Shown: positions 8,262-19,202, numbered from the stretch's first letter. The stretch: DNA of 64,000 nt from CAWAPD01 sp963783865 (GCA_963783865.1 CAWAPD010000002.1:372001-436000); one strand, 5' to 3'. Notes: a model not told the origin generated them from the letters alone. Made by a program: numbers and translations.

Positions 8262-8972
8262 TCAGCCGGCGGCGTGGCGGCGGCGCGCCTCGTAGAGGAA
8301 CAGCGCCGCCGCCACGCTGACGTTGAGGCTGCCGACGGCGCCGGCCATGGGGATCGCCGCGCACAGGTCGCAGGCGCGGCGGACCAGCGGGCGCAGCCCC
8401 TTGCCCTCGGCGCCGAAGACGAGGGCCACCTTGCCCCCGTAGTCCAGCTCCGTGTACGGGAGGTCGGCGTCTCCGGCGGCGCCGTAGACCCAGAAGCCCG
8501 CCTTCTTGAGGTCGGCGAGGAAGGCGGCGACGTTGGTCACGTGGGCGATGTCGAGGTGCTCGGTGGCGCCGGCCGAGGCCTTGACGGCGGCCGGCGTGAC
8601 GGCGGCCGCGCGGTGCCGGGGCACCGCGAGGCCGCCCGCGCCGGCCGCCAGGGCCGAGCGCGCGATGGCGCCGAGGTTGCGCGGGTCGGTGACCTCGTCG
8701 AGCACGACCACGAGCCCGGTCGCGAGCAGTGAGTCGGCCGGAGCGTACGGGTAGTCGCCCACCTCGAGCGCCAGCCCCTGATGCTCGCGCGCGTGCACGA
8801 GCGTCTCGAGGGCGCGCGTGTCGGCGCGCTCGACCGCAAGGCCGTGCGGCAGGCCGCCACGGCGCTCGAGGTCGGCGAGGGCGGCGGGCGTGGCGACGAG
8901 CCGGTGCGCCCGGCGCCTGGCGCCGGGCGCCAGGGCGAGACTCACCGCCCGCCGCCCGTAGATCCAGTCCAT
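8262..8972 (-). CDS. rlmB: 23S rRNA 2'-O-methyltransferase RlmB (TrmH/SpoU family)
   Basis: This 236-residue SAM-dependent rRNA methyltransferase has an N-terminal substrate-binding domain (residues 1-75) and a C-terminal SPOUT knot domain. The family motifs are VVLDEVTDPRNLGAIARSA (motif 1), LVFGAEGKGL (motif 2) and IPMAGAVGSLNVSVAAA (motif 3). Homologues methylate a guanosine in 23S rRNA domain V. The ATG at 8972 gives the normal MDWIYGRRAV start; longer in-frame extensions are low-complexity and rejected. Four bases separate it from yacP. Confidence 0.91.
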   Translation of the reverse strand: MDWIYGRRAVSLALAPGARRRAHRLVATPAALADLERRGGLPHGLAVERADTRALETLVHAREHQGLALEVGDYPYAPADSLLATGLVVVLDEVTDPRNLGAIARSALAAGAGGLAVPRHRAAAVTPAAVKASAGATEHLDIAHVTNVAAFLADLKKAGFWVYGAAGDADLPYTELDYGGKVALVFGAEGKGLRPLVRRACDLCAAIPMAGAVGSLNVSVAAALFLYEARRRHAAG

Positions 8973-9032
8973 CGTCACCGTCCGCCGTCGTGGCGCGTCC
9001 GCCGCAGCGGGCGCCGCCGTCGTGGTCCATGT

Positions 9033-9067
9033 GGAGAGGGCGGGGCCGCGGCGCGGCCCCCCTCCCC
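9033..9067 (-). terminator. Weak hairpin between cysS and rlmB
   Basis: GGGGCCG pairs with CGGCCCC around loop CGGCG, extended imperfectly by flanking G and C runs. It may only attenuate, since the operon order continues. Confidence 0.3.
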
Positions 9068-9076
9068 ACCTCGGGT

Positions 9077-10644
<1,568 letters not shown>

Positions 10645-10648
<4 letters not shown>

Positions 10649-12096
10649 GGGTTCTCCTTTGACGGGGGCGAGTCGAGGACGGGTCCGGCGACGGCGGCGT
10701 CGATGCGGGTCACGGTCTCGGCGCGATCGAGGGCCGCGAGCACGTAGTGGAGCTCCGGGCCGTGCTCGCGGCCCGTCAGCGCCACGCGCAGCGGCATCAG
10801 CAGCTCGCGGGCCGAGTGGCCGGCCTGCTTGCCCACGCGGCGATACTCGGCCAGCAGCTCGCGGGCGGCGTCGGGAGCGACGTAGTCGGCCGCCGACGCC
10901 GCCCGCAGCTCGCGGAACAGCGCCAGCCTCGCGGCCGCGGGCCCGGCGACGGCCCGCGCCGCGGCGTCGAGCGCCGGGCGCTCCAGCACCGGCGCGGCCA
11001 GCGCCGGCACCTCGCCGTAGCGCTCCAGCGAGGGCTTGAAGGCGGCGGCGAGCGCCTCGACGGCCGGCACGGGAGTGCCGGCCGGCAGGCGCTCGCCGAC
11101 GAGCCGCTCGTGCTCGGCGTCGGGCAGGCGCATGATCCACTGGTGGTCCAGCCAGTCCAGCTTGTCGCGGTCGAAGATCGCCGGGCTGGCCGACAGGCGC
11201 TCGAGCTCGAAGCCGGCGATCAGCCGGTCGAGCTCGAGCAGCTCGTCCTCGCCGTGCGACCACGAGAGGAGCGCCAGGTAGTTGGTCACCGCCCGCGGCA
11301 GGTAGCCGAGCTCGCGGTACTCTCCGATCGCCGTGGCGCCGTGGCGCTTGGAGAGCTTGCCGCCGTCGCCGCCCAGGATCAGCGAGTGGTGCGCGTAGCG
11401 CGGTGGCTCGGCGCCCAGCGCCGCCAGCACCAGCAGCTGGCGGGCGGTGTTCGACAGGTGGTCGTCGCCGCGCACGACGTGGGTGATCGCCATGTCGCGG
11501 TCGTCGACGGCGGCGGCGAAGTTGTAGGCGGCGACGCCGTCGGAGCGCAGGAGGATGAAGTCGCCGATCACGTCGGACGAGAAGCTCATGGGACCGCGGA
11601 TCAGGTCGGTGAAGGCGATCTCGCCGTCGGGCACGCGCAGGCGCACCGCGGCCGGCTCGCCGGCGACGACGCGCGCCGCGGCCTCGGCCGGGTCGAGCGC
11701 CAGGCAGCTGCGGTCGTAGCGCGGCGTGCGACCCGCCGCCAGGGCCGCGGCGCGCAGCTCCTCGAGGCGAGCCTCACTGCAGAAGCAGCGATAGGCGGCG
11801 CCGCTTTCGAGCAGCCCCGCGGCGGCCTCGCGATAGCGGTCGAGCCGCTCGCTCTGCCGGTAGGGCCCGTAAGGCCCGCCGACGTCGGGGCCCTCGTCCC
11901 ACGCCAGGCCCAGCCAGGCGAGGTCCTCGAGGATGGCGTGCTCGAAGCGTTTCTCGGAGCGCGCCACGTCGGTGTCTTCGCTGCGGACCACGAAGCTGCC
12001 CCCGTGGTGGCGCGCGAGCAGGAAGTTGTAGAGCGCCGTGCGCGCCGAGCCGATGTGCAGCGTGCCGGTCGGGCTCGGCGCGAAGCGTACTCTCAC
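10645..12096 (-). CDS. gltX: Glutamyl-tRNA synthetase
   Basis: This 483-residue class I synthetase has the Rossmann catalytic core with HIGS in the first 20 residues (FAPSPTGTLHIGS) and the KLSKRHG loop near residue 245; the helical anticodon-binding domain follows. Because gatCAB is in the same window, this enzyme may be non-discriminating and also form Glu-tRNA-Gln; that is inference. The GTG at 12096 has no Shine-Dalgarno. It overlaps the stop of a 15-codon upstream ORF in a GTGA arrangement, suggesting translation by re-initiation. It overlaps cysS by 4 bases. Confidence 0.95.
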
Positions 12097-12140
12097 TGTC
12101 TGGTCGAGGGTGACGGCTCACCATCCTCGTCGTGGGCCAT
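12093..12140 (-). CDS. Leaderless 15-codon upstream ORF coupled to gltX
   Basis: The ORF starts with ATG at 12140, two bases from the predicted transcription start of the TAGACT promoter, and encodes MAHDEDGEPSPSTRQ. Its TGA overlaps the gltX GTG as GTGA. gltX itself lacks a ribosome binding site. The arrangement suggests that ribosomes load on the leaderless mini-ORF and re-initiate at gltX. The peptide sequence is probably irrelevant. Confidence 0.4.
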   Translation of the reverse strand: MAHDEDGEPSPSTRQ

Positions 12141-12148
12141 ACGCCCGC

Positions 12149-12157
12149 AGTCTACCA
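12149..12157 (-). promoter_or_regulatory. Extended -10 promoter of the gltX operon
   Basis: TGG-TAGACT reads leftward, with the predicted start near 12142. No -35 is evident. It matches the recurrent TGGTAnAnT motif in this window. Confidence 0.5.
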
Positions 12158-12194
12158 CTGCCCCGCCGCGGGCCGCGGAGCCTGCGGAGACGGG

Positions 12195-12203
12195 TGGTAC
12201 ACT
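12195..12203 (+). promoter_or_regulatory. Extended -10 promoter of the decarboxylase gene
   Basis: TGG-TACACT reads rightward. The predicted start near 12210 leaves only about 6 bases before the ATG at 12216, an almost leaderless mRNA. Confidence 0.5.
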
Positions 12204-12215
12204 GCTTCGTACCCC

Positions 12216-13679
12216 ATGGACGAGCGCGGCGCACAGCACCGGACACCGTACCTCGACGCCATGCTCGCCTACCGCCGGCGCGGCTTCACGCCGTTCCACA
12301 CGCCCGGGCACAAGCTCGGCCGCGGCGCGCCGCCCAAGATGATCGAGGCGTTCGGCCTGCCTCTGCTGGAGGTCGACGTCGCCCGCGCCGGGGGTATCGA
12401 GGACACGCGCGAGTCCACGGGTCTGATCGCCGCCGCCGAGTCCCTGGCCGCCGAGGCGTGGGGCGCCGATCGCTGCTTCTTCCTGATCAACGGCTCCACG
12501 AGCGGCCTGCACGCCCTGCTGCTGACGCTCGCGGGGCCGGGCGACCACGTGATCGTGCCCCGCAACGCCCACAAGGCGCTGCACGCGGCGCTCGTCTTCT
12601 CGGGCGCGATGCCCCACTACGTCGAGCCGACGGCCGACGAGGGCTGGGGGATCCCGCTCAACGTGCCCACGGCGCGCGTGGCCGAAGCCCTCGAGCGCTG
12701 GCCCCAGGCGAAGGCGGTGTTCGTGGTCTCGCCCAGCTACAACGGCCTCGGCTGCGACCTCGAGGCGGTCGCCGCGCTCGTGCATGCCGCCGGGATGCCG
12801 TTCGTCGTCGACCAGGCCTGGGGCCCGCACCTGCGCTTCGCGAGCCGGCTGCCGGTCGACGCGATGACGGCCGGGGCGGACGGCGCCGTGGCCAGCACGC
12901 ACAAGCTGATCAGCGGGCTGACGCAGTCTTCCGTCTTGCTGGCCAACGGCGCCCGGATCTCGCTGCCGCGGCTCGAGAGCATCGTCTCGATGACGCAGAG
13001 CACGAGCCCGCAGGCGCTGATGTACGCGTCGATCGACGGGGCGCGCGCCCAGATGGCGACCGAAGGCGACGCCCTCTGGGCGCGCGCCCTCGAGCTGGCC
13101 GAGCGGGGTCGCGAGGAGATCCGCGGCATCGACGGCGTCCGCTGCCTGGGCGACGAGCTCCTCGCCGACGAGGGCGTCGCCTCGTTCGACCCCACGCGCC
13201 TGACCGTGTCGGCCTGCGAGATCGGCCTCTCCGGCTACGCGCTCGAGACGGCCCTGCGCGACCGGTACGCGGTCGCCGTCGAGGCGGCCGACCCGTTGAA
13301 CGTGGTGCTGAACGTCACCTTCGGCGACGACGAGGACGACCTGCGCAGGCTCGTCGACGCCCTGCGCGACCTGGCCGCGCGCGAGCGCCGCGCGTCGGTG
13401 TGCGCCGAGGCCGGCCTGCTGCTGCCACCGTTCAGCCTGCAGGTCATGAGCCCGCGCGACGCCTTCTTCTCGGCGTCGCGCGCGGTGCCGGTCGCCGACG
13501 GCGTCGGCTGCGTGAGCGCCGAGATCGTGACCCCCTATCCCCCCGGCATCCCGGTGGTGACGCCCGGCGAGGAGGTCTCGACCGAGATCGCCGCCTGGCT
13601 CGTGGAGGCGGGCGCCCGCGGGCTGCACGTGCACGGGCCCGAGGACCCGACGCTGGCGACGCTGCGGGTGGTGGCCTAG
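12216..13679 (+). CDS. PLP-dependent Orn/Lys/Arg decarboxylase family protein
   Basis: This 487-residue fold-type I PLP enzyme is of the short SpeA/YaaO group. Visible motifs are FHTPGHKLG near residue 28, INGSTSGLHALL, the segment VVDQAWGPHLRF, and the PLP-lysine in ASTHKLISGLTQSS near residue 230. The C-terminal domain has the PYPPGIPVVTPGE signature. It would decarboxylate a basic amino acid (lysine, arginine or ornithine) to a polyamine precursor; specificity cannot be read from sequence. The ATG at 12216 has no Shine-Dalgarno, consistent with near-leaderless translation. Divergent from gltX. The stop is UAG. Confidence 0.88.
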   Translation: MDERGAQHRTPYLDAMLAYRRRGFTPFHTPGHKLGRGAPPKMIEAFGLPLLEVDVARAGGIEDTRESTGLIAAAESLAAEAWGADRCFFLINGSTSGLHALLLTLAGPGDHVIVPRNAHKALHAALVFSGAMPHYVEPTADEGWGIPLNVPTARVAEALERWPQAKAVFVVSPSYNGLGCDLEAVAALVHAAGMPFVVDQAWGPHLRFASRLPVDAMTAGADGAVASTHKLISGLTQSSVLLANGARISLPRLESIVSMTQSTSPQALMYASIDGARAQMATEGDALWARALELAERGREEIRGIDGVRCLGDELLADEGVASFDPTRLTVSACEIGLSGYALETALRDRYAVAVEAADPLNVVLNVTFGDDEDDLRRLVDALRDLAARERRASVCAEAGLLLPPFSLQVMSPRDAFFSASRAVPVADGVGCVSAEIVTPYPPGIPVVTPGEEVSTEIAAWLVEAGARGLHVHGPEDPTLATLRVVA

Positions 13680-13683
13680 TCTC

Positions 13684-14490
13684 GTGCGCGGCACGCGCAG
13701 AACGGTGCTCGTGGCCTGCCTGGCGGCGGCGCTGCTGGTTGGTGCGGCGGCCGTCGCCGCCGGGTGCGGCGGCGACGGCCGCCGCACGTTCTACAACGAC
13801 CAGTACGGCTTCTCGCTGGCACTCGACCACACGTTCGCCGACTGGTCCAACGCCACCGTCGACGCGAACGGCACCTTCCGGGTGGCCTTCGCCGACCGCG
13901 GCGGCGCGCAGGCCGGCGGCCGGTACCTCGACGCCGTCGTCGTGGCCGTCGTCGACATGGGCCACGCGCTCACGCCGGCCGAGGAGGCGAACATCGTCGT
14001 CACCCTGCAGGGGATGGGCGGCGACCTGATCGGGCAGCTCGGCGACGACGTGCAGACGGCCACGCCGCAGCCGGTCACGATCAACGGCTCGGCGGGCGTC
14101 GTCGTCCCGTTCTCGGTGTCGATCGCCGCCACACCGGTCATGGGGTGGAGCTACCTGCTGCCCCGCGGGCACTCCGTCTACGTGGTCGCGCTGATGGCGG
14201 CCGCGACCGACTGGGAGCGCGAGCGCACGGCGCTGACCGCCGCGATCGAGTCGTTCCGGGCGACCGGCGTGGTCGCGAGCACGGCGCCGAGCGCGACGCC
14301 CAGCGGCGTTCCGGCCGGCAGCGGCACGCCGGCGCCGGCGCTCACACCCGCCGCGCCGGCCTCCTCCCCGGTGGTGACCCCGCAGACGGTCCCCGTCGGG
14401 CCGACCGTCTCGCCGCCGCCCGGCGTGGTCCCGTCGGCCGTGGCGACGCACAAGCCGAACCCCGGACCGCGACGGACGACGTCGCCGTGA
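13684..14490 (+). CDS. Hypothetical lipoprotein 1 of a tandem triplet
   Basis: This 268-residue secreted lipoprotein has a signal peptide with lipobox VAAGC, lipidated Cys28. The mature domain (residues 35-195) begins with FYNDQYGFSLAL, typical of PsbP/DcrB-like alpha-beta folds. The last 70 residues are a Pro/Thr/Ser-rich tail that may span peptidoglycan. GTG at 13684 lies 4 bases after the decarboxylase stop. It heads three related lipoprotein genes coupled by 4-base overlaps. Function unknown. Confidence 0.75.
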   Translation: MRGTRRTVLVACLAAALLVGAAAVAAGCGGDGRRTFYNDQYGFSLALDHTFADWSNATVDANGTFRVAFADRGGAQAGGRYLDAVVVAVVDMGHALTPAEEANIVVTLQGMGGDLIGQLGDDVQTATPQPVTINGSAGVVVPFSVSIAATPVMGWSYLLPRGHSVYVVALMAAATDWERERTALTAAIESFRATGVVASTAPSATPSGVPAGSGTPAPALTPAAPASSPVVTPQTVPVGPTVSPPPGVVPSAVATHKPNPGPRRTTSP

Positions 14491-15137
14491 CGAGGCGGCT
14501 GCCGACAGGCCCGGCGGCGAGATCGGCCGCCCTGGCGGCCGTGGTCGCCGCCGTCGTCCTCGCGGCCGGCTGCGGCGCGACGCGGCCCACCGCCGCCTAC
14601 GACAACGACAGGTACGCCTTCTCGTTCGCCTACGACGGCGCCCGCTTCAAGCCCGGCCAGCTGGCCGACGCCGCCCTGATCGACGCGGTCCACCAGGCCG
14701 GCGACGTGACCCCGCTGTTCAGCGTCTCTTACGTGTCCGCCTCGCAGCCTCCCGCCGCCACCGCATCGCTCGACGGCTTCCGCGTCTCGGTCTTCGACTT
14801 CCCCCCCGAGGCCCGCAGCCTCGGACTCTGGCGCCTGGGCGACCAGGTCGTCCCGGCCCTGATGGCCAAGGTGCGTCAGGCGCTGCCGCCGGGCTCGACG
14901 GTCGGCGACCCCGAGCGCGTCGAGTTCCTCGGCATGCAGGGCTACGCGACGTCCTACTCCGTCCCCGCGGGCGACCAGACCTCTACCGGCTGGGTCGCCG
15001 GCTGGGCCAGAGGCGACTACGTCTACGAGCTCCTGTTGCAGGGGACGGCGGCCGACTTCGCGGCCTTGCGGCCGGCGTTCGAGGACATGCTGTTCCACTT
15101 CCGCGCCGGGGCCGGCCCGCGCGCCGACCTGCCGTGA
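14487..15137 (+). CDS. Hypothetical lipoprotein 2 of a tandem triplet
   Basis: This 216-residue lipoprotein has lipobox LAAGC, lipidated Cys29, and the mature start YDNDRYAFSFAYDG aligns with the N-terminal strand of its two neighbours. It lacks the Pro/Thr tail of lipoprotein 1. The GTG at 14487 overlaps the preceding stop by 4 bases (GTGA). No enzyme motif is visible. The three genes look like diverged tandem duplicates. Confidence 0.72.
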   Translation: MTRRLPTGPAARSAALAAVVAAVVLAAGCGATRPTAAYDNDRYAFSFAYDGARFKPGQLADAALIDAVHQAGDVTPLFSVSYVSASQPPAATASLDGFRVSVFDFPPEARSLGLWRLGDQVVPALMAKVRQALPPGSTVGDPERVEFLGMQGYATSYSVPAGDQTSTGWVAGWARGDYVYELLLQGTAADFAALRPAFEDMLFHFRAGAGPRADLP

Positions 15138-15763
15138 GCGGCGCGGCCAGACCCCACCGCCTGGGCGCGGTCGTCGCGGGCGTGCTGGCCTGCGCGCTCC
15201 TCGGCGCCCTGGCGGGCGGCTGCGGCCGCGACGCGGGTTCTCCCAGCGGCGGCGCCGGCGACCTCAAGCGGTACACCGACAAGCTGTTCGGCTTCTCGGT
15301 CACGTACCCGGCCGCCTGGAAGGCGACCACCGACCTCAGCACGACCCAGACCACGACCGGAGGGAGCGCCGCCGAGAGCATCGGGTTCTTCGATCCCGTC
15401 GCGGGCCGCGCCCCCGACCAGAACGTCGACGGCGTGCTGGTCGGCGTGTACCAGCTGGGCGAGAAAGCGACGCCCCGCCGCATGGCGAAGATCGAGCGGC
15501 TGCTGCGCGGTGGACTCGACCAGCTTGCGCGGGCCATGCCCGACTTCGCCGGGTCGCCGCTGGAGGCGGTCACCGTCAACGGGGTGCCCGGGTACCGGGT
15601 GGACTACACCGCGACCCAGGGCGGGACGCCGCTGCACCGGATCGCGTACTTCCTGTTCGCGGGCGACCGGGAGTACGAGGTCGTCGGCCAGGCGCTGCAG
15701 TCGGACTGGGGGCTCGAACAGGGTCCGATCCAGCGAACGCTCGACTCGTTCCAGGCGAAGTAG
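15134..15763 (+). CDS. Hypothetical lipoprotein 3 of a tandem triplet
   Basis: This 209-residue lipoprotein has a GGC lipobox, lipidated Cys30. The mature part begins YTDKLFGFSVTYPAAWKA, the clearest PsbP-like/DcrB-like signature of the three. The start GTG overlaps the previous stop by 4 bases. The stop is UAG, followed closely by the convergent pyrE stop. Function unknown. Confidence 0.74.
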   Translation: MSGAARPHRLGAVVAGVLACALLGALAGGCGRDAGSPSGGAGDLKRYTDKLFGFSVTYPAAWKATTDLSTTQTTTGGSAAESIGFFDPVAGRAPDQNVDGVLVGVYQLGEKATPRRMAKIERLLRGGLDQLARAMPDFAGSPLEAVTVNGVPGYRVDYTATQGGTPLHRIAYFLFAGDREYEVVGQALQSDWGLEQGPIQRTLDSFQAK

Positions 15764-15787
15764 GAGCGGCGACGCCGCTGGGCGCGC

Positions 15788-16315
15788 TCAGTCGGTCTTG
15801 ATCCCCAGGCTCGCCGCCGTGAAGAGCGGGTCGAGCGTGACGCCCTCGGTGGCGAACGCCTCGGCGCCGCCTTGCTGGCGGTCGACGACGCACAAGGCGC
15901 CGGCGACCTCGAGCCCGGCCTCGCGCAGCGCCTCGACCGCCGCCAGGGCGGCGCCGCCGGTCGTGACCACGTCCTCGACGATGAGCACGCGCTGCCCCGG
16001 CTCGGCGCGGCCCTCGAGGAGCTTCTTCGTGCCGTAGCCCTTCTCGCCCTTGCGCACGATGACGAAGGGCAGTCCCGATGCCAGCGAGACCCCGGCGACC
16101 AGCGCCACGGCGCCCAGCTCGGGGCCGGCGAGCAGGTCGACCGGCGCGTGCGCAGGCAGCTTGGCGGCCAGGCCGGCGGCGATGTCGCGCAGCAGGTCGG
16201 GCTGCGTCTCGAACAGGTACTTGTCGAGGTAGAAGCGGCTGCGCTTGCCGCTGCGCAGCACGAAGTCGCCCTCGAGGTAGCTGGCGGCGAGCAGCCGCTC
16301 ACCCAGGTCGCTCAC
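15788..16315 (-). CDS. pyrE: Orotate phosphoribosyltransferase
   Basis: This 175-residue enzyme forms OMP from orotate and PRPP in pyrimidine synthesis. The PRPP-binding signature VLIVEDVVTTGGA lies near residues 108-120, and the flexible catalytic loop has KGEKGYGTKK. It belongs to the short (about 175-residue) archaeal/actinobacterial type. The GTG at 16315 follows AAGGGAG; an upstream in-frame extension is rejected because of this ribosome binding site. No other pyr genes are adjacent. Confidence 0.93.
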   Translation of the reverse strand: MSDLGERLLAASYLEGDFVLRSGKRSRFYLDKYLFETQPDLLRDIAAGLAAKLPAHAPVDLLAGPELGAVALVAGVSLASGLPFVIVRKGEKGYGTKKLLEGRAEPGQRVLIVEDVVTTGGAALAAVEALREAGLEVAGALCVVDRQQGGAEAFATEGVTLDPLFTAASLGIKTD

Positions 16316-16349
16316 GCGGACTCCCTTCGTGCGTCGTGTGCGGGGCGTC

Positions 16350-16395
16350 GGGTGCGTGAGGCGGCGGCGCCGGGGCGCCGCCGCCTCACGCACCC
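16350..16395 (-). terminator. Long hairpin overlapping the tldE 3' end
   Basis: A 22-bp perfect inverted repeat (16350-16371 with 16374-16395) includes the tldE stop codon at 16386-16388. There is no T tract. Confidence 0.6.
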
Positions 16396-17723
16396 CCGAT
16401 CGTCATGCCCTCGATCGTCACCGACGGCGTCTTGATCGACCCGCTGGGCGACCAGCGGGCGTCGTCGCCCAGCGCCGCGATGCCCTTGAGCATCGAGACG
16501 ATGTCGCCGGCGAGCGTCATCTCCCGCACCGGCGACGCCAGGCGGCCGCTCTCGATCAGCACGCCGTTGATGCCGACCGAGAACTGACCGGTGATCGGGT
16601 TGGCGCCGGAGTGCACGCCGACGGCGTTGGTGACCAGCACGCCGTGCTCGATGGCGGCGATCATGTCGGCCACCGGCGTCGTCGGGCCTTCGAGGACGAG
16701 GTTGGTCGGGCCCACCGACGGCATCGTCGCGTAGCCGCCGCGCACGCCGTTGCCCGTCGAAGCGGCGCCCGCCTTGCGCGCCGTGTAGGTGTTGTGCAGG
16801 AAGCCGCGCAGCACGCCGGCCTCGATCAACGGCGTACGCCGGCAGGGCACGCCCTCGCCGTCGAACGGGGCGCTGGCCAGACCGTCGGCGCGGCGGCCGT
16901 CGTCGACGAGGGTGACCGACGGGGCCGCGACCTCGCTGCCGACGAGGTCGGCGAACAGGGAGCGGCCCTTCTGCACCGCCTCGGCCGTCAGGGCGCTGCT
17001 GAGCACGCCCAGGACCGACGCCGCCACGAACGGGTCGAGGACGACGGCGCCCTTGAGCGACGGCGCCTTGACCGAGCCCAGCAGCGCGCAGGCGCGCTGC
17101 GCCGCCTCCTGCCCGACCGCCTCCGCGTCGAGCTGCTCCAGCGCCCGCCCGGCCGCGAACGACAGGCCGGTCTCGACCCGCCCGTCCTGCTCGGCCAGCG
17201 CGTAGGCGAACGCGTAGCAGCTGTTCTCGCGATACGTGCCGCGCGCGCCGCGGCTGCTGGCCAGGAACACCTCGACCTCGCCGTCGGCCACGACCGTGTC
17301 CTCGACGACCTTGACGCGCGGATCGGCCGCCAGCGCCGCGCGCTCGACGGCCAGCGCCAGCCGGATCTTGTCGGACTCGGTCGCCTGCGAGAGCCGCGGG
17401 TCGTGGATGTCGAGCGGCTCGGCGGCCGCCGGCTCGGGCAACCCGACGAACTCGTCGGCGTCGGCGACGCGGGCGTTGTCGACGGCCCGGTCGGCGATGC
17501 CGGCCAACGCCTCGTCGCCGAGCTCCGAGGCGTAGCCGTAGCCGACCGCCCGCCCGGTCACGACGCGCAGGCCGATGCCCCGGCGGCGCGCCGCCGTCAG
17601 CTCCTCGACCTTCTGCCCGAAGACCTTGATCCGCGTGGAGGCGCCTTGCTCGGCGAAGACCTCCGCCTCGTCGGCGCCGCGCTCCGCGGCCAGGGCCAGC
17701 AACCTGTCGACCACGTCGAACAT
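16386..17723 (-). CDS. tldE: TldE/PmbA family metalloprotease subunit
   Basis: This 445-residue partner of TldD forms a heterodimeric zinc protease that processes modified peptides and CcdA-type antitoxins in E. coli. The C-terminal segment with TPLIEAGVLRGFLHNTYTA and STGNG near residue 315-330 is typical. It lacks the HExxxH metal motif, as expected for the E subunit. The ATG at 17723 overlaps the tldD stop by one base. Without a modified-peptide gene nearby, the substrate is unknown. Confidence 0.9.
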   Translation of the reverse strand: MFDVVDRLLALAAERGADEAEVFAEQGASTRIKVFGQKVEELTAARRRGIGLRVVTGRAVGYGYASELGDEALAGIADRAVDNARVADADEFVGLPEPAAAEPLDIHDPRLSQATESDKIRLALAVERAALAADPRVKVVEDTVVADGEVEVFLASSRGARGTYRENSCYAFAYALAEQDGRVETGLSFAAGRALEQLDAEAVGQEAAQRACALLGSVKAPSLKGAVVLDPFVAASVLGVLSSALTAEAVQKGRSLFADLVGSEVAAPSVTLVDDGRRADGLASAPFDGEGVPCRRTPLIEAGVLRGFLHNTYTARKAGAASTGNGVRGGYATMPSVGPTNLVLEGPTTPVADMIAAIEHGVLVTNAVGVHSGANPITGQFSVGINGVLIESGRLASPVREMTLAGDIVSMLKGIAALGDDARWSPSGSIKTPSVTIEGMTIGGA

Positions 17724-19123
17724 CAGGCCGTGCCCCCGACCGTCATCGAGGAGATGCGCAGCGTCGCCTGCCCGGTGCCGACCGGCACGCTCTGGCCGTC
17801 CTTGCCGCACATCCCCGACTTGACGTCGAAGTCGTCGCCGCCGATGAGGTCGATCGCCTTGAGCACGTCGATGCCGTTGCCGACCAGCGTGGCGCCGCGC
17901 AGCGGCGTCGTCACCTTCCCGTTCTCGATCAGGTAGCCCTCGGCCACGCCGAACACGAAGTTGCCGCTGGCCGGCTCGACCTGGCCGCCGGCCAGGCTCT
18001 TGGCGTAGAAGCCATGCCTGGTCGCGGCGATCACGTCGTCGGCGGTCGCCTCGCCCGGCGCGATGTAGGTCGTCGTCATGCGTGGGATGGGGACGTGACG
18101 GAAGGACTGGCGGCGGCCGTTGCCGGTGGGCGCGGCGCGCATGCGCCGCGCCCGCAGGTCGTCGTAGAGATAGCCGGTCAGACGGCCCTCTTCGATGACC
18201 AGCGTCTTCTGGGTCGGCACGCCCTCGTCGTCGAAGGCCTGGGAGCCCCACTCGCCGGCGATGCTGCCGTCGTCGTAGGCGTTGACGATCGGGGCGCCGA
18301 CCATCTCGCCGAGCTTGCCCTCGTAGATGCTGGCGCCCTTGAGGATGGCGTCGGCCTCGAGGCCGTGGCCGCAGGCCTCGTGGAAGAGCGTGCCGCCGAA
18401 CCCGTTGGCCATGACCACGGCCATGGGCCCGGAGGGGGCGGGCCGGGCGCCGAGCATGGTGATCGCCTTGCCGGCCGCGGCCCGCGCCAGGCCGGCGGCC
18501 GCGGCCTCGTCGACGATCTCGAGGCCGGCGCTCTTGCCGAGGCTCTCGTAGCCCGTCTGGATGATCCCGTCGCGGTGGGCGACCACGTTGACCATCAGGC
18601 GCACGCGGGTGCGGTCGTCGCGCACGGGGCCGCGCAGGTTGCTGGCCACCAGCACCCGCTGCTCGGTCTCGGCGTACATCGCCATCACCTGGCGCACCTC
18701 GTCGCCGGCCGCGCGGGCCGCCTCGTCGGCGGCGCGCAGCAGGGCGGCCTTGTCGGCGGTCGGCACGCCGGCCGGCGGCACGGTCACAGGGTTGATCAGG
18801 CGGGCGGGCGCGACGTCGCCCAGGTCCACGACGGCGTCGCGCCCGCCCGCCTTGACGCCGGCCGCCACCGCTTCGGCGGCGCGCAGGAGGTTGGCCTCGT
18901 CGACCTCGTCGGTGTAGGCGTAGTAGGTCGACTCGCCGCTGGTCAGGCGGACGGCCGCCCCGAAGTCGCGACCTGCGGTCGCGCGTTCCAGGCGGCCGTC
19001 CTCGAGCGACAGCCCCAGCGTCGACCGGTCCTCGACGTAGACCTCGGCCATGTCGCCGCCGGAGCGCAACGCGCGGGCGATCGTCGCCTCGAGCAGCTGC
19101 TTGTCGATCTCGTCGAAGGTCAT
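17723..19123 (-). CDS. tldD: TldD family metalloprotease, catalytic subunit
   Basis: This 466-residue zinc protease is the catalytic half of TldD/TldE. The metal site HEACGHGLEAD (HExxxH) lies near residue 250, followed by the conserved GEWGSQAFDDEG and the Cys of SGMCGKDGQ near the C-terminus. The ATG at 19123 is preferred over an in-frame GTG at 19144 because the promoter -10 element TATACA covers those codons, making the mRNA nearly leaderless. Confidence 0.91.
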   Translation of the reverse strand: MTFDEIDKQLLEATIARALRSGGDMAEVYVEDRSTLGLSLEDGRLERATAGRDFGAAVRLTSGESTYYAYTDEVDEANLLRAAEAVAAGVKAGGRDAVVDLGDVAPARLINPVTVPPAGVPTADKAALLRAADEAARAAGDEVRQVMAMYAETEQRVLVASNLRGPVRDDRTRVRLMVNVVAHRDGIIQTGYESLGKSAGLEIVDEAAAAGLARAAAGKAITMLGARPAPSGPMAVVMANGFGGTLFHEACGHGLEADAILKGASIYEGKLGEMVGAPIVNAYDDGSIAGEWGSQAFDDEGVPTQKTLVIEEGRLTGYLYDDLRARRMRAAPTGNGRRQSFRHVPIPRMTTTYIAPGEATADDVIAATRHGFYAKSLAGGQVEPASGNFVFGVAEGYLIENGKVTTPLRGATLVGNGIDVLKAIDLIGGDDFDVKSGMCGKDGQSVPVGTGQATLRISSMTVGGTA

Positions 19124-19134
19124 AGTGCGGGTAC

Positions 19135-19143
19135 TGTATACCA
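19135..19143 (-). promoter_or_regulatory. Extended -10 promoter of tldDE
   Basis: TGG-TATACA reads leftward, predicting a start near 19128, 5 bases before the tldD ATG. Confidence 0.55.
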
Positions 19144-19202
19144 CCGTGCCGCCGCGGCCAGTCCGGCGCGCATCACCGGTCAGGCAGGGCGCGGAGAGAG
19201 CG

